From Pleodorina starrii (lineage: Eukaryota; Chlorophyta; Chlorophyceae; Chlamydomonadales; Volvocaceae), in the NCBI GenBank assembly GCA_030267565.1, contig BRXU01000001.1, positions 682,001-746,000 of the forward strand: DNA of 64,000 bases, read 5' to 3'. The first letter of the stretch is position 1. Every line of letters starts with the position of its first letter. Under the pieces are notes generated by a model. It saw only the letters and a list, made by a program, of their open reading frames with translations. It ran no database searches and was not told the DNA's origin. Below are positions 12,656-24,900 of the stretch, piece by piece. Position numbers and translations under genes: made by a program.

Positions 12656-13053
12656 GCGGCGGGCTCACGACGCGGCGCGGGGTGTTGAGTGCTGGCCCTG
12701 CTCTCTCGCCTTGGCCGCGGTCCTGGCGGCTTGCATAGAATGCGTCGCGCGGCTGCAGGGGGGCTGCTGTCACAGCGTCACCGGCGGTGGTGGGTGGCGC
12801 TGCCGGAGGGGTTGCAGTGCGCTGCAGGCTTGGACTTTTTGCCGGTGAAGGCGCTGCTTGGGCAGGGGAGAGGCGTTGACGGCCGCTGAACTGAACGCGG
12901 AACGTGAAGGGCCTAACGTTGCGCCCGGACGGTCAGGGTGGGAGCCTTGAGAAGGATTCGCGCCCGCCGTATGGGAGGGGACACAGTCGGCTGGCGGGTC
13001 CCTGACCACGGCGGTGTGTGTCTCTGCTGCGCCAACCGGCTGGTGGGCTGGGA

Positions 13054-13058
13054 TGTAA
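13054..13058 (+). terminator. TGTAA poly(A) signal of PRS
   Basis: TGTAA about 400 nt after the PRS stop codon is the first occurrence downstream on this strand. Confidence 0.55.
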
Positions 13059-13069
13059 CAGTCAACGCG

Positions 13070-14310
13070 TGCATCCGAAAGCGATGTGGGGCGCCAGGTC
13101 TGGAAGTGGTGGCGCGGTTGGCCTTCGTTCTGGTTGCATTCAGCTCCGGTGACTCAGTCCGCGGAAGGCGTGTCGTGTCAGAGCCTAAGGGGTTGGTCAG
13201 GGGGAATGTCAGGGGAGGTGGCCAAGGTCCGTGTGGGCCTGGCTCACTGCCCTGGGTTAGATCGCGTGTTGTTGTCTTCAACAACGCGTCCTGTAGAGCG
13301 CGCGCAATGACTTAGGACCTAGGAACGAACGGGGATTTGCTGGTGGACTCGGGGAAGGCAACGACGCAGGTCGAGCTTCGGCTGAAATCCAGGCGCGGCT
13401 TGTCCAGCGCCGTCGTGCGGGCGTGTGTAGACAGCGCTGGGGAGCGTGGTTCGGCGCCGTTTCGCACGTTTAACCATTTCCGAGGCTACTGCTGGGAGGT
13501 CGACTGGCAAACTAGTGTAGGGCGTCGAGGAGGGGTCTGCTCGGCAGATGCGATAGTGAGATGCGACACGGAGCGCGTGTCTGCCTGGGTGCGGCCAGTG
13601 TAGGTGCTACATCCTCCCTGCGGCGCAGCACAATCCTTGACACCCGACCACATCTGTGTCCAGGATTTTGGACTGTCGACTGGTAGTACACATTTCTTTA
13701 ATGCGTTCGCAGAAGGCGAACCGCCGTGCGTTGACGTGACTCGTCGTGTTTAGGGTTGGTCTTGACCTGCGCCGGCCCCATGCCTGCTGTGCACGTGTGG
13801 GGCGGTCTTGGGGTGGTCAGACCTGCCGGTACCGGTGGGCGATGTGTTGGCTGGGGTGAGCGCGCGAGGAGGATACCCTGCTAGGTTCATTCTTGCTTGC
13901 GCCGGTCCTAAAGCGTTTTTTGTTATTGGCATCGCATTGTTCCCAAGAAATGGTTCTCACATGCTTGGTGCGATGGGCCGTCGTCCCTGCTCGGGGAAGC
14001 CTTCAAATGCACGCGATGCAGGGACGGCGGTAGGGGCCCCAGAGGCGTGCATTCCCCTGGGATAGTGGTCACGGGGGGGGAGTTTCATCTGCTACGACGG
14101 CCACCGCTAATGTATTGCTACCATGTGTGGCACGTTTTAACACCGTCCTTGTCCGCTTGTCTTGCGGTATCAGCAGGAAGGGCCAGCGCATTCACAATTA
14201 ATACGGGAGATTTCTCCCAGGACTATGGGCAGTGGTAGGCGAGCTGCCGCAATGAAAACCTGCTGTAAATGTGGCAAAGGCCGAGGTAGTGCTGGAACAC
14301 AACAGCCGCC
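13070..14310. other. intergenic region between convergent PRS and ARGLU1-type genes
   Basis: No coding model or RNA gene could be supported; frames here lack splice partners and domain content. Confidence 0.5.
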
Positions 14311-14317
14311 AGCACCG

Positions 14318-14322
14318 TTACA
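14318..14322 (-). terminator. TGTAA poly(A) signal of the ARGLU1-type gene
   Basis: On the minus strand TGTAA lies about 350 nt after the stop at 14670. Confidence 0.5.
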
Positions 14323-14669
14323 CGTGCTGCCATCCTCGGAACAGGTTCCGCACCACCCGCTTGTGTGCGCATCAACGCATCGGGAACGCCTCAGGAGCGC
14401 CCGACAGGAGACCCGCTTCCGTTGCCTTCCTCAGGGGAGCCAGCTCTCCTCTCCCACTCGCATACAACGTCCAGGGCCATCCCAGCCATATGCCCAGATG
14501 CGCGAGCAGATCACTGGCTGCCGCTACGACCCATCACGCACAGCGGAACAGCTATGGGCTGGTGAGCCACACTGCCCTCGCGTGCACACATGTCGAGACC
14601 TGTGCCTGCCTTGCTGGCCGACTGCCGACTGCCGACGCAACGTGACGCAACTTGCGCTCCTCCACTCCC

Positions 14670-17600
14670 CTACATCTTGAAGCCCAGGCTGAAGGACATC
14701 TTCTTGCGGCCCTTGCCCAGGATCAGCTGCTGCTGCTTCTTCTGGTCCTCATCATCTTTCTTCTTCCTGCGGTGCCACGGAGGCAAGGAGGTGAGGAGGA
14801 AGCACGATACCACACAAGCAGCTCCAACCACTCGTACTGCGGGCCGCCCGTCCCGGGAACATCACCAGCCGCCATCCGTACTGATCAATCCAGCTGAAAG
14901 CCGGCCCGAACGTGCAGTGACGGTCCCGCCCACGACGCCGGCGGGGCTGGCGGAAACGGATAGTTTCTCGCCGTAACCAGGGTGGGGGCCGACTCCGCAG
15001 AAGCATGTGCATCTGCAGGTCGCGTCACCTGCCCATCTTGGCAATCCAGCAAATGGATCCGGCCCGCGGGCCCCACTGCGCCGCCCGCCCAACCCAGCCC
15101 ACCTCTCCTCCTCCTCCATCTTGGCCTTCTGCTTCTGCTGCAGCTCCAGAAAGTGCTGCTCCAGCTGCCGCGCCTCCTCCTCCCGACGCCGCTTGGCAGC
15201 CTCCTCCTCCTGGGCAGTCGCGAGCGGAGCGGACATGAAGCGCGGGACATGACAGGCCGGCAGGCCGCAGCCACGCCAGGCAAAGACGGGACGTCCCGGC
15301 CCGGCCTGACGCTTTGTTTGGGGGCAACGCCCCAACACCTGCACATCATGCCTTGCAGCACACGGCCTCTCTGCAACCGGGATTGCTGAGGGTACCGTAT
15401 GCCGCTAATACAAACAATAGCTTGCAGAACTTCGCGAGGCGACATCCCACACACCGCAAACACCAACGCGAAACCCCATCCCAAATCCCAGGACTGCGAT
15501 GAACATGCAATACACCGCCGGCTTGCGTCCCCGGCAGGCCACGCCCTTTCACCCGGCCGCACACGTCGCGTGACGCAAGTGACGCACAGCCCCTGACGCC
15601 GGCGGACGCCCTGAACCAACCGCGCCCGCTCACCTCCTTCTTTCGCTCCACCTCGAGCTCCTCCAGCTCCTGCTGCTGCGCGCGGATGGCCTCCCGCCGG
15701 GCCTCCTCCTCACGCGACGCCCGCTCGCGCTCCGCCACCAGCTCCCGCTCAACCTGCGCCGCAGGCACGAGTCAGCCCGGCCCGCAAGCGCGCGGGTGAG
15801 CGTGGGGGCACATTTGCATTACCGGTACCCGCGCAAGGAGGCGCAGCAACTGAGCGAGCCTTCCCTTCCAGCCGATGCAGCTCCAAGTCCCTTCCAAGCT
15901 TTTGATGCAGTGCGACGCGGCCCGCTACAGCGCTACAGAGCTCGCGCCTCTTCGCATTCCGCAGCAGCGCTGCCACGCACGCCTCCCGCTGACCACACGC
16001 GCCCCCCTGCGCACGCACCTGCTCCTCGATCGCCTTGCGCTCCCGCTCCAGCCTGGTCTGGAGCTCCCGCTGCACCGCCTCGCTGCTCAGCACCGCGGCT
16101 ACACGCTCCTCCACGAAGGCCGCCACACGTCGCTCCAGCTCCTCAGCCACGAGCCGAGACTGCAGCTCGGAGCGCTTGCTGCAGGCGAGTGGGGGTTATC
16201 CACGTATAGGCCGGAGCCCGTGAGTGGGGGTTACCTTCGTATAGGCCGGAGCCCGTGAGTGGGGGGGGGGACATGCAAGCAGGCAGGCGGGCGTGCACAG
16301 GCCAGAGCGCGGCGCGCGAGGAGGTGGAGGTGAGGCGACTGGGGCAGCGGCATGCGATGCGCGAGGGAGGCACATAGAAATAAGCACCGCGACGGCGTGT
16401 GGAGGTTGGCGTGCATGGGCGTCGCGCGCGGAAGGGCCGCAGGGAGGCAGACGGCATCCCCATCCGCACGTAGGCAAGCGGGATGTCGCGTTGAAGCACG
16501 AGGAGTCGAGAACCCCTTGTGGAGAATGGCGAGCACCGGGTCCGGTGCCGTTCCTGCCGGCGGCGAGCTCTTCAGGCAGGACGCGTCGGGCAACATACAT
16601 CAAGCGCGTTCTGCGTCGCCCGGACTGATCGCCAAGCAAAGCCGCGCATCCCTGTCCATCATCGGCCAAAATACCCTCCCGCTAAGAAGCCCATCCTTGA
16701 CAAGACAGGCATGCCTTGCAAAGCCTTGAAGCCGCCCGCACTAGCGGCACGATGAGCGCCCTACCGTTCGAGTGCGTCCGCCGAGAGCAGCCCCGCGTCG
16801 TCATCAGCGTTTCCGGGCGCTCCTGCAGCTGCTGCTCCTGCAGTCGCCGCTGCCGCCGCTGCACCCGCGGCGTCGGCCTTCCCGCCCGCGCCCTGCCCGG
16901 CCTCGCCCCCGTCGCCGCGGCCCCGGCTTCGCGAGCGTCCCTCGCCTCCGCTGCCACTCCGTCGCCTGCTCCTGTCCCTGCTCCTGCTGCGGCCCCGGCT
17001 GTGGCTGCGGCTGCGGCGGTCGCGTGATCTCGACCTCGACCGCGAGCTGGAACGGCTGCTGGAGGAGGAGGTGGAGCCGCGGCTGCGGGATCTGGATTCG
17101 GATCTGCCGCCGTGAGACCTGGAGCGGTTCCTGGATCTGGATCTCGACCGCCCGCGCCTGCCGGATGAGTGGCTTCGCGACCTCGACGGCGATCGCGAGT
17201 ACGACCGGGAAGAGCGCCGTCGGCCGCGACCGCGTCCCCGCTCCTCCCGCTCCCGTTCCCGCTCCCGCGCCTCCCGTTCGCGTTCCCGCTCTCTTTCCCG
17301 CTCGCGCTCTCTTTCGCGCTCTCGCTCCCGCTCCCGCTCACGTTCCCGCTCTCTTTCCCGCTCCCGCGCTCTCTCCCGCTCCCGCTCCTTTTCCCGCTCC
17401 CTCTCCTTCTCCCTGTCCCGATCCCGGTCTCTGTAATCCCGGTCGCGATGGTCCCGGGAGCTCCGGTACGACGAGTCCCTGTCCCGGTACGAATCCCGAT
17501 CGCGGTAGTCGCGATCCCGGTCGCGCCGCGCGGGGCTCCTGGAGGGGCTGCGCCTGCTGCCGCCGCGCCTGCTGCCGTCGTTTCGGTCGTACTTGTCGGC

Positions 17601-17726
17601 CGGGGACCGCGAGCGCGAGCGCGAGGGCGAGCGTGACGGTGAAGCACGCCTGTGGCTGCCCTTCTCCCGCTCTCGCCGCTTGTCCTTGTCGGACTTTTTC
17701 CTGTTTTGGATTGGATGCGCACCCAT
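14670..17726 (-). CDS. ARGLU1: ARGLU1-type arginine/glutamate-rich protein
   Basis: Five exons: 17726-16765, 16178-16019, 15753-15634, 15209-15103 and 14766-14670, 481 residues, phases 2, 0, 0 and 2 closing. Residues 1-320 are an extreme RS/RD/RE domain starting MGAHPIQNRKKSDKDKRR, with a long (ER)n run. Residues ~321-450 are a charged coiled coil beginning KRSELQSRLVAEELERRVAAFVEERV, the ARGLU1 signature. The C-terminus LILGKGRKKMSFSLGFKM matches the conserved family end. Animal ARGLU1 is a nuclear Mediator-linked coactivator and splicing regulator; the same role is inferred here. The RS part is longer than in animals. Intron 1 holds two tandem copies of dispersed element B. The start is the only ATG opening this frame. 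The gene is divergent from the 707-residue gene at 18987. Confidence 0.92.
16188..16260 (+). repeat. element B, two tandem copies in ARGLU1 intron 1
   Basis: TTATCCACGTATAGGCCGGA followed by GCCCGTGAGTGGGGG occurs twice, the second copy reading TTACCTTCGTATAGG. The same core recurs at six other places in the window. Confidence 0.85.
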
Positions 17727-18986
17727 GTGTTAAGGAGAGAAGGACGTTGATATCGCTCGGATAGGCAAGACACCCTTCCGATCGTGCCACACATTCTGTG
17801 GTCGAGGTGGTTAGTGAAGGCAATGTGTCCCCAATGTGGCACATGGTGCAAGGTGCGCGTGGCAGCACTTCACGCCGAGCGGCAAGAAGCACTCGCGACG
17901 AGGGTGTTGAGGGGCAGGCAGTAGGGGGCAGCTGTGTATAGTGTAGTGTTTTGTAAGGGCCCGCCGTACCAGTACGCGGTGGGCGTCAGGCTTCGTGCCA
18001 GCACCAGGGGAACACGCTCGGCTTCTGGAAACACACTCCTCGGCCACCAACTGGGTGCCACGCTCACAGAGCAAACACCAGCGTACCACTGGCTCATCAC
18101 CGCGCACCTCTCCCAAAGGCTTACAGCGACCTTGAGCCGCCTCAAGCGGCGCTCTGGGCTGGGCGCTGGTACGTATGTAACAGCAATCAGAATGATAGGG
18201 CTTTCGTGGATGCACAGGTATGGGAGGGCATACAGTTTCCAACTTTGAGTCCCCTGCAAGATTCTCCCATTCGAGCCGCACCATATCGAATTCGCTTGCC
18301 CAGGTTGCAGGGATGCTATACACTCGTCTGACGCCTTGGATGCCAAGCGCAGCCCGCCAAGATTTAATTCTTCCTTTGCCCACAAATCCGAACTCCCGCA
18401 ATTTACCTAGACGGGCTCCGCGAACGCGACGAGTCCCTCGCCCGCTTGCTTCCGCTTGCCATTGCGGACGACTCAATTACTCCAGCCGACTATCAATATG
18501 ATGTGCCACTTATCAAAGCTGAACACATAACCGGAAAGCGAATGCTTACTGAAAAGCAGCCGCGGAATTTCGGACCGGGACCAGTCAAGTGGTTCGGTCC
18601 GAAATTCTGAACCCTGACGTGTGTTGTGCTAGAAATGGAGCTGGCCACCTGGCACATATGATAAAGCCACAAGGCGGCAATGAACTCACGTCCGAGTCAG
18701 TTTACTGTTCTGTACGAGAACCGTGCATTATCATAGCTTATTATGCTTCTGACCATGCACATTGTTTGGTCTCGCACCTTGTGGGTTGACCGTGACGTTT
18801 TTGCCCCAAGCTAGGTGCAGCACCTGTTCTTCGACTGTGGTCTGGGCAAATACGTTATCCCTCAGGCGCGGCTTGCATTGCCGGATCTTCTAGCGTGGAT
18901 CTCTTCTGTCCGTGTGATGTCGCTCGTAGTATACAGGACGTGAGACCTTCGACTGCGGCAGTCGCAAGGGGGCGGCTGTAGGGCAA
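17727..18986. other. shared divergent promoter/intergenic region
   Basis: This 1.26-kb gap separates the divergent ARGLU1-type and 707-residue genes, so both promoters should lie here. No gene is supported. An inverted repeat lies at 18565-18607. No convincing TATA box was found. Confidence 0.5.
18565..18607. repeat. short inverted repeat (13-bp arms)
   Basis: GAATTTCGGACCG and its reverse complement flank a 17-nt centre that itself contains CCA/TGG pairing. Confidence 0.8.
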
Positions 18987-21900
18987 ATGGCAGCCCAACC
19001 ATCCGCCCCCGCGCAAGGCGCATGGAGCTTTGACCTTGTCGGGCATTTGAAGCGTAGATTTGGCATTGGCGCCCAGAACTGGGATCGGTTCGCGGCGGCG
19101 GCTGACAGTGGGGACGTCAGGACAGCCGTGCCACCACCAAGCGGCGCCCATGTAACGCTTAAGGACTTAGCACGGTGAGGCATCGCACGGTCGTGGTATC
19201 AATTGCGATGCTTGGCGTCAGCGGCTCCGCCATCGCAAGATCAATTGAGCCGGGACCGCTGTCGCCCGAATATTTTCCCTTGCCGTGTAATTAGCTCTTC
19301 ACGGTAGGATGAAAGTGGCGCATGCTCCAGTTCAGTTACAGCTGCACGTAGTTTGGTATGCACACCCCCTCGTGTTCGTGCTGGTGTCAAGGCCTACCTG
19401 CCTAGTACTGTATGGCTGACGATTCCCCTACCGACATCGCCATAAAAATTCCCCTCTACTTTTCGCTGCAGGGACGCTTCCAGCATCTCCGCCCTTCCCC
19501 CGAACGATGATCCGGCCGTGCGTGCGGCCATCGAGGATGACAGCGGCTGGGTGGGGACCCCTGACCCCACCAAGTACGCCGCCGGTACGGCAGATCTTCC
19601 TCCGCGGGAGCTCAAAGAAGAAATCGAGAAGGGCAACATCATGATGTGGAAGGTGCGTGCAGTATGACCTTGGTGATGCCTATGGCGCTATGGGTGAGCG
19701 ACCTGTTGTGATTGCGGGTTGCTGAGCATGTAGCTGCAGAGGTGTGCAGTCCATGCTTTTGGTAGGACCGCCCTACAGCCCGACAGCTAACAGATTTCTT
19801 TTGTTTCTCCCGCATCGCATCGCCGCACAGGACTTTAAGCAGGCTGTCTCGGAGCTCAATGACGAAGAGCGGGGGGCTCTACTGGAGTTGGTGAAGCAGC
19901 GCCTCTTGCAGGAGCGGTACTTCATCACTCTGAAGGATGGCTCGAAGGTGCGCTGAGAGTGCCGCGGCATGGCGTGTCCTCAATGACACACGTGAGCTTG
20001 GATTTGCATGCGGGGACAAACAAGGCTGGCTGGCACCGTGGCAGCAATTGTGGGTATTGGGACAGCGAGCGTTGCCAAAGGGGCCGGCGGCTTCCCCCGG
20101 GTTTCTTGCCTGGCGAGACACCGTTGCTAACCCCGCTGATGCCACTCGCGCCTTAGAGGCCTCTTGAGCATACGCCGGGACGAGCTTGCCGCGTCCGCTT
20201 CTGTCCCTTGTCTGTTTGATCAACCGAAGTACGCCTTACCGTCCCCTGTGTGTGCATTTGCAGGTCTCGCTGTGGGATCTGTACGAGTATGTGGAGAACA
20301 ACCCCGAGCTCCAGACTATGTACGAGCGGCGGCGCAACTTTCCGATGGCCAACCCGGACGACCCGGCGGGGCGGCCCCTTCCATCGCAGCCCGTGTCCGG
20401 ATTGGACCGCAGCGCGGGGCTCCCGGAGGCGGTGATGGCGCCCCAGGAGGCGGAAGAGCTTGGGCTGGACTGGGTGAGTGGCGGGTGGGTGGTGGGTGAG
20501 GGCGGGCAGGTCGGTGGCTCCCGCTGCGTGTGCGCGGTGCGCGGAGGTTTTCCAGGAATCCGCATGGATCACTATGCTCTTGTAGCTCCTTGTTCTTGAA
20601 GTACCGGTAGTGGTGTCGAGAGGCGAGAAACGTGCTCCTCGGCGACATGAGATGAAGCGGATATCCCCGAGCCATGTCTGTCCAGAAACTTGTCAAGTTT
20701 CGGCGATGGGATCCCGGAACACGTATTCCTGGGTGCAACTGCGTTTCTCCCCTCCGCTTCCGCTGGCATCGCATCGGCCTCGCATTGAAGCCATTGAACC
20801 CATCCGCATGTTTCACGTGACACGTTTGCAGGGCCACGTGGGCAGGGGGTGCCTGTGGCGGCGTCGGCCCACTCGGTGGCTGCGGGGCATCGACGGCGTC
20901 AAGGACTGGGACGTGGAGGTTTATGCACACGAACCCATGGCCAACCAGGTGCGGCTGCGGCAGTGGCAGGGCGGGGGTATGGATGAGTGGGTGGGTAGGT
21001 GGGTTGGTGGGTGGCGGGTGAGGCAGGGCCTTCGTCTTAATTCAAGGATGCGGCGCGCCTTGTGGCATGATCTGGTGGTGGTGGTGGTGGTGGTGGTCGA
21101 GTGCTATTGATGCTATTGATTACGTGGCTCCCAACACGTCCATGTCATTGGAATTCGTCTTCCCTGGGCTCGTTTGCAGATTCTGGGGCGTCAGTACGGC
21201 GGTCGGGATCCGTACGAAGTAGTCAAAGATCCGTCGTATGCTCGGGACGTCTTGCGCTGTGGACCGCTGCTGGGCATGACGTTTGTCCTGACGGCGGCCA
21301 GGGACCTTCCGCTTCAGGATCTGGCGAGGTGGGTGTGGGGGGGAGGGGTCACAGTTTTTCGGGGGCATGACGCGTCGGGACGGGTTCCCAAGTGATAAGG
21401 CACCCGCATCAACCAGCATACCGATCAGGTACCGTATACAGACTCGTGCTGCTCGTGGGCTGATGATGCACTTTTAATAACTGCAACAATCATAAACAGC
21501 CGCCCAGTTAGGGTGTGCGATGCTGATTATCTACCACCAAGTCTGAGGCCCACGACAGCGCTTAGATAGTGTAACCTGCAGCGATATTGCCTTGGAACCG
21601 CCTGGAAATGCGGGTGAATGATTCTTTGCCGCAAAGGCACCTTTTGACCAAAATCTCCGGTACAACATGGGTGTGTAAAACGTGGCCGTGTCGGCGAGAA
21701 GCCCTATTGTGGACGCACACCGAAACCTGCCGTCCCTGCGCCCCTTGGATCCGCTGATGATGCCAACACAATAACTGCAACAATCATAGTTTGGACGCTC
21801 CTCTGGGAGTGATCCTTGCTGAATATTACCACCAAGTTTGAAGCGAGATCCAAGGGGCGGCTGTACACACATCTAGGGCATAAAAGTCGTGCTGGTCTTC

Positions 21901-24900
21901 GGTCACCGGTACTGTTGGTCAAGCCGAAACCACATCACCTAGTACAAACCGAAATCCGTTGGTAGTTCAACATACGCGCAGCAATCGTACATGCATTTAG
22001 TCACATCACGTACGCAGCATGGTTCTCTCTTTACCCTGTTGATCTTTTTGCCGCTCATTCTCATCACGCTACGCCTCTCGTCGCTTTGCCTGGATCCGCT
22101 GATGATGCCAACACAATAACTGCAACAATCATAAGCCGGGTGGTCCCCTCGGGGGCGGCCCTTGCTGAATATTACCACCAAGTTTGAAGCGAGATCCATA
22201 CATCAGGGCGTTGCTGCATCCGAGATTGGGGCTCGGCATGAACGGGTGTGGTTTCGTGAAGATCACGCACACGGCCTACGCTTCTCACCAAATAACTGAA
22301 ACACATGTTTGCGGGCGGCTGTGTAACTGGGGGTTCACGTGCGCGGTACTATGTGAAGGATAATGTATAGATTGGTACAGAGCGTTGTTGCTGGTGTCAT
22401 GGCTTACCCTGTACGCTGCTAGGAACGGTGCGCGTTGTAAGCAGCGCGGTGTGGACGGGGCTTGCACCGCTGAACCGCGCTCCCGTTGCTTTCTTCAGTT
22501 CGCTTATGATGCCAACACAATAACTGCAACAATCATAAGCCGGTCGCCCTTCGGGGCGCCCCTTGATGATACATTACCACCATGTTTGAAGCGAGCCTCA
22601 GAAGAGCACTGCCATAGATCTCTCCGGCCATTGCATGGGCATGGCCGTTGCATGGGTGGGGACCCGTCGGTTGCGGAAATGGGGTGCGTTGCAATGTTGA
22701 CGGGGCTCACGCGACCGCCACGCGCTGTCACCTGCATTTTCCTGGATTCGCTGATGATGCCAACACAATAACTGCAACAATCATAATTTGGACGCTCCTC
22801 CGGGAGTGATCCGTGCTGAACATTACCACCAAGTTTGAAGCGAGATCCATCCAGGTATCCATGACAAGGAAGTTCCTCACCCCCCCCAGGCGCGCTACCG
22901 GCATGCGTTGCTGCATCGTGATAGCACATAGTGCAGACGTCTTCTGACAGGGCAGGCTATGCACGTTGCGCATGTGACCGCACGCGCCGCCGGCGGAGGT
23001 GCAAAGCCCAAAGCCCTCCCTGGTCCCTGCCACCTCTCATCACAACGTTCGCGGACACACGCTGATGATGCCAACTTAATAACTGCAACAATCACAAGCC
23101 GGTCGCCCTTCAGGGCGCCCCTTGATGATACATTTACCACCAAGTTTGAAGCGTAGACCCGCGCGTGGCACCGTCGCGGACGCATCACCACACCACGCAT
23201 CTCGAATTCGCGTCTGTTCTCCCCTGCCGCCTGCGCCTCCTCCTCTTGTTGTGTCGACCCACCCTCGGTTCCCTCGCCCCTCGCGCTGCCTGTTGCCTAA
23301 TGCCGCAGCTCATGGCGCGACATGCTGTCGACGTACCTGCAGCGCCAGGCACCGCTGTCTGTTCCGCGTCGGCTGCGGCCCTACGTGCTGGACACGTCGG
23401 ACCTTAACGGCGTCACGTGGCCGCGCCTCTTTCTCGAGCCTCCCTCGCAGCAGCAGCCGCAGCCACCGGCACCCGCGGCCGCGTCGTCTGCGACCGCTGG
23501 CGACGAGGCGGCAGACGGCGACGACGGGTTGGGTGTGAGCTGGCGGCAGATGGGGCGAGAGGAGCACGAGCGGTCGGTCCAGGCCGGCATGCGGTTACTC
23601 CAGGTGTGGCGCGGCGGCTCGACTGAGCTCTGGTTGGGGTTGGGGAGGGCTGGTGTTGCTCGTGGCCTGATTGCGGCTGAAGATGTGTTCACATCCATTT
23701 GCGTTCACATCCATTTGCACTTTGTGAGCTTTCAACACAAGCTGGGTGCGTAGCCCGTCACCTGACGGATGCACCTGACGGTCGGTCGGTCGTGTGAACG
23801 GTGGCGCCCTTGCGCTGCGGGCGCGGAGCGTGTTTCTTCCATCCTTGGCCGTCGCAGCAGCAGCGGCTCTGGCAGCAAAACCTGGGCCCCGCCCTCTGAA
23901 TGAAATCGCAGTCGCTGCCGGAGGCTTTGTGTCCCGATGCCGAACCGTCAACGTGGCCGCTGTCGGAGACGCCCCTGGTTGATGGCACAAAGCGCAACTG
24001 GCGGCAGGGCGGCTCGCTGTGGGTGACGCTGGAACCCGAGGGCGGTGTCGTCTTCCAAGGTGGGGGGTTTCCCTTGCCTTCGAGAGTCATAACGCGGGCG
24101 GGCGGGCAAGGCACACGCGCCGCGCTCGCGCTGCAGGGAAAGTCCAGGCCAACACATACCGCGTACCTGTGTGGAGGCAAGGAAGGGTCGCTCTCTTCCG
24201 CACGGGCCTCGAGGGGGGTGTTGTGTCGCCGGCGAAGCGAGCACTCTCGTCTGACGAAAAGGCGCTTGGAGAATGAATCAACGCTCTGTCCTCAAAGCCC
24301 TGTTTCGTCGTCCAAAACTTCCGCTTTGTGCCCATTCCATTCCTCCCTCCCTGATGGCCCTGATCCCTCCCTCCCGGCCTATACGTGGATAACCCTCCCG
24401 GATGGCACGATTGCCATCTTGCCCCCGCAGCCCAGAGCGCCGGCCTCGTGGGTGAGCAGGAGTCGTACCTGCTGGCCCGTGTGTCGGGCCAGGAGGCGCT
24501 GTCGGGGGCCGTGATGGACGCCTTCCTGGGGCCACAGCCCCTGGACCCCCACATGGCGGCCACGACCAGGTCGCTGCTGCTGATGCCGGCAAACGGATTT
24601 CTGGTGCGGTGGGATGGACGGACGGTCGGTCGGTCGGGTGTGGAGCCGGATTCCGTCTCTGGGGGACGTACACGGCGCTCTTTTGTATGACCCAGCGTGC
24701 TGGCCCCAACGGCGAGAATTCGGGGTTTCAACAGCGGGGAGCATTGGCTGGTTCCATGGGAGGGCTAGGAGAGTGAAGTGCAGTTGGCGACGCCTGGGTG
24801 TCTTGGTCCTCCTACACGCACACGCCTGGTCGCATGGCGACGACGTTCACTGATGCTCTCCTGAGTTCGCTGATGATGCCAACACAATAACTGCAACAAT

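Noticed and set aside
16682..17851. 389-residue minus-strand frame rich in Arg/Gly overlapping the ARGLU1 exon
   Set aside because: It is the shifted frame of the RS/ER repeat; the other frame has the family's N- and C-terminal signatures.
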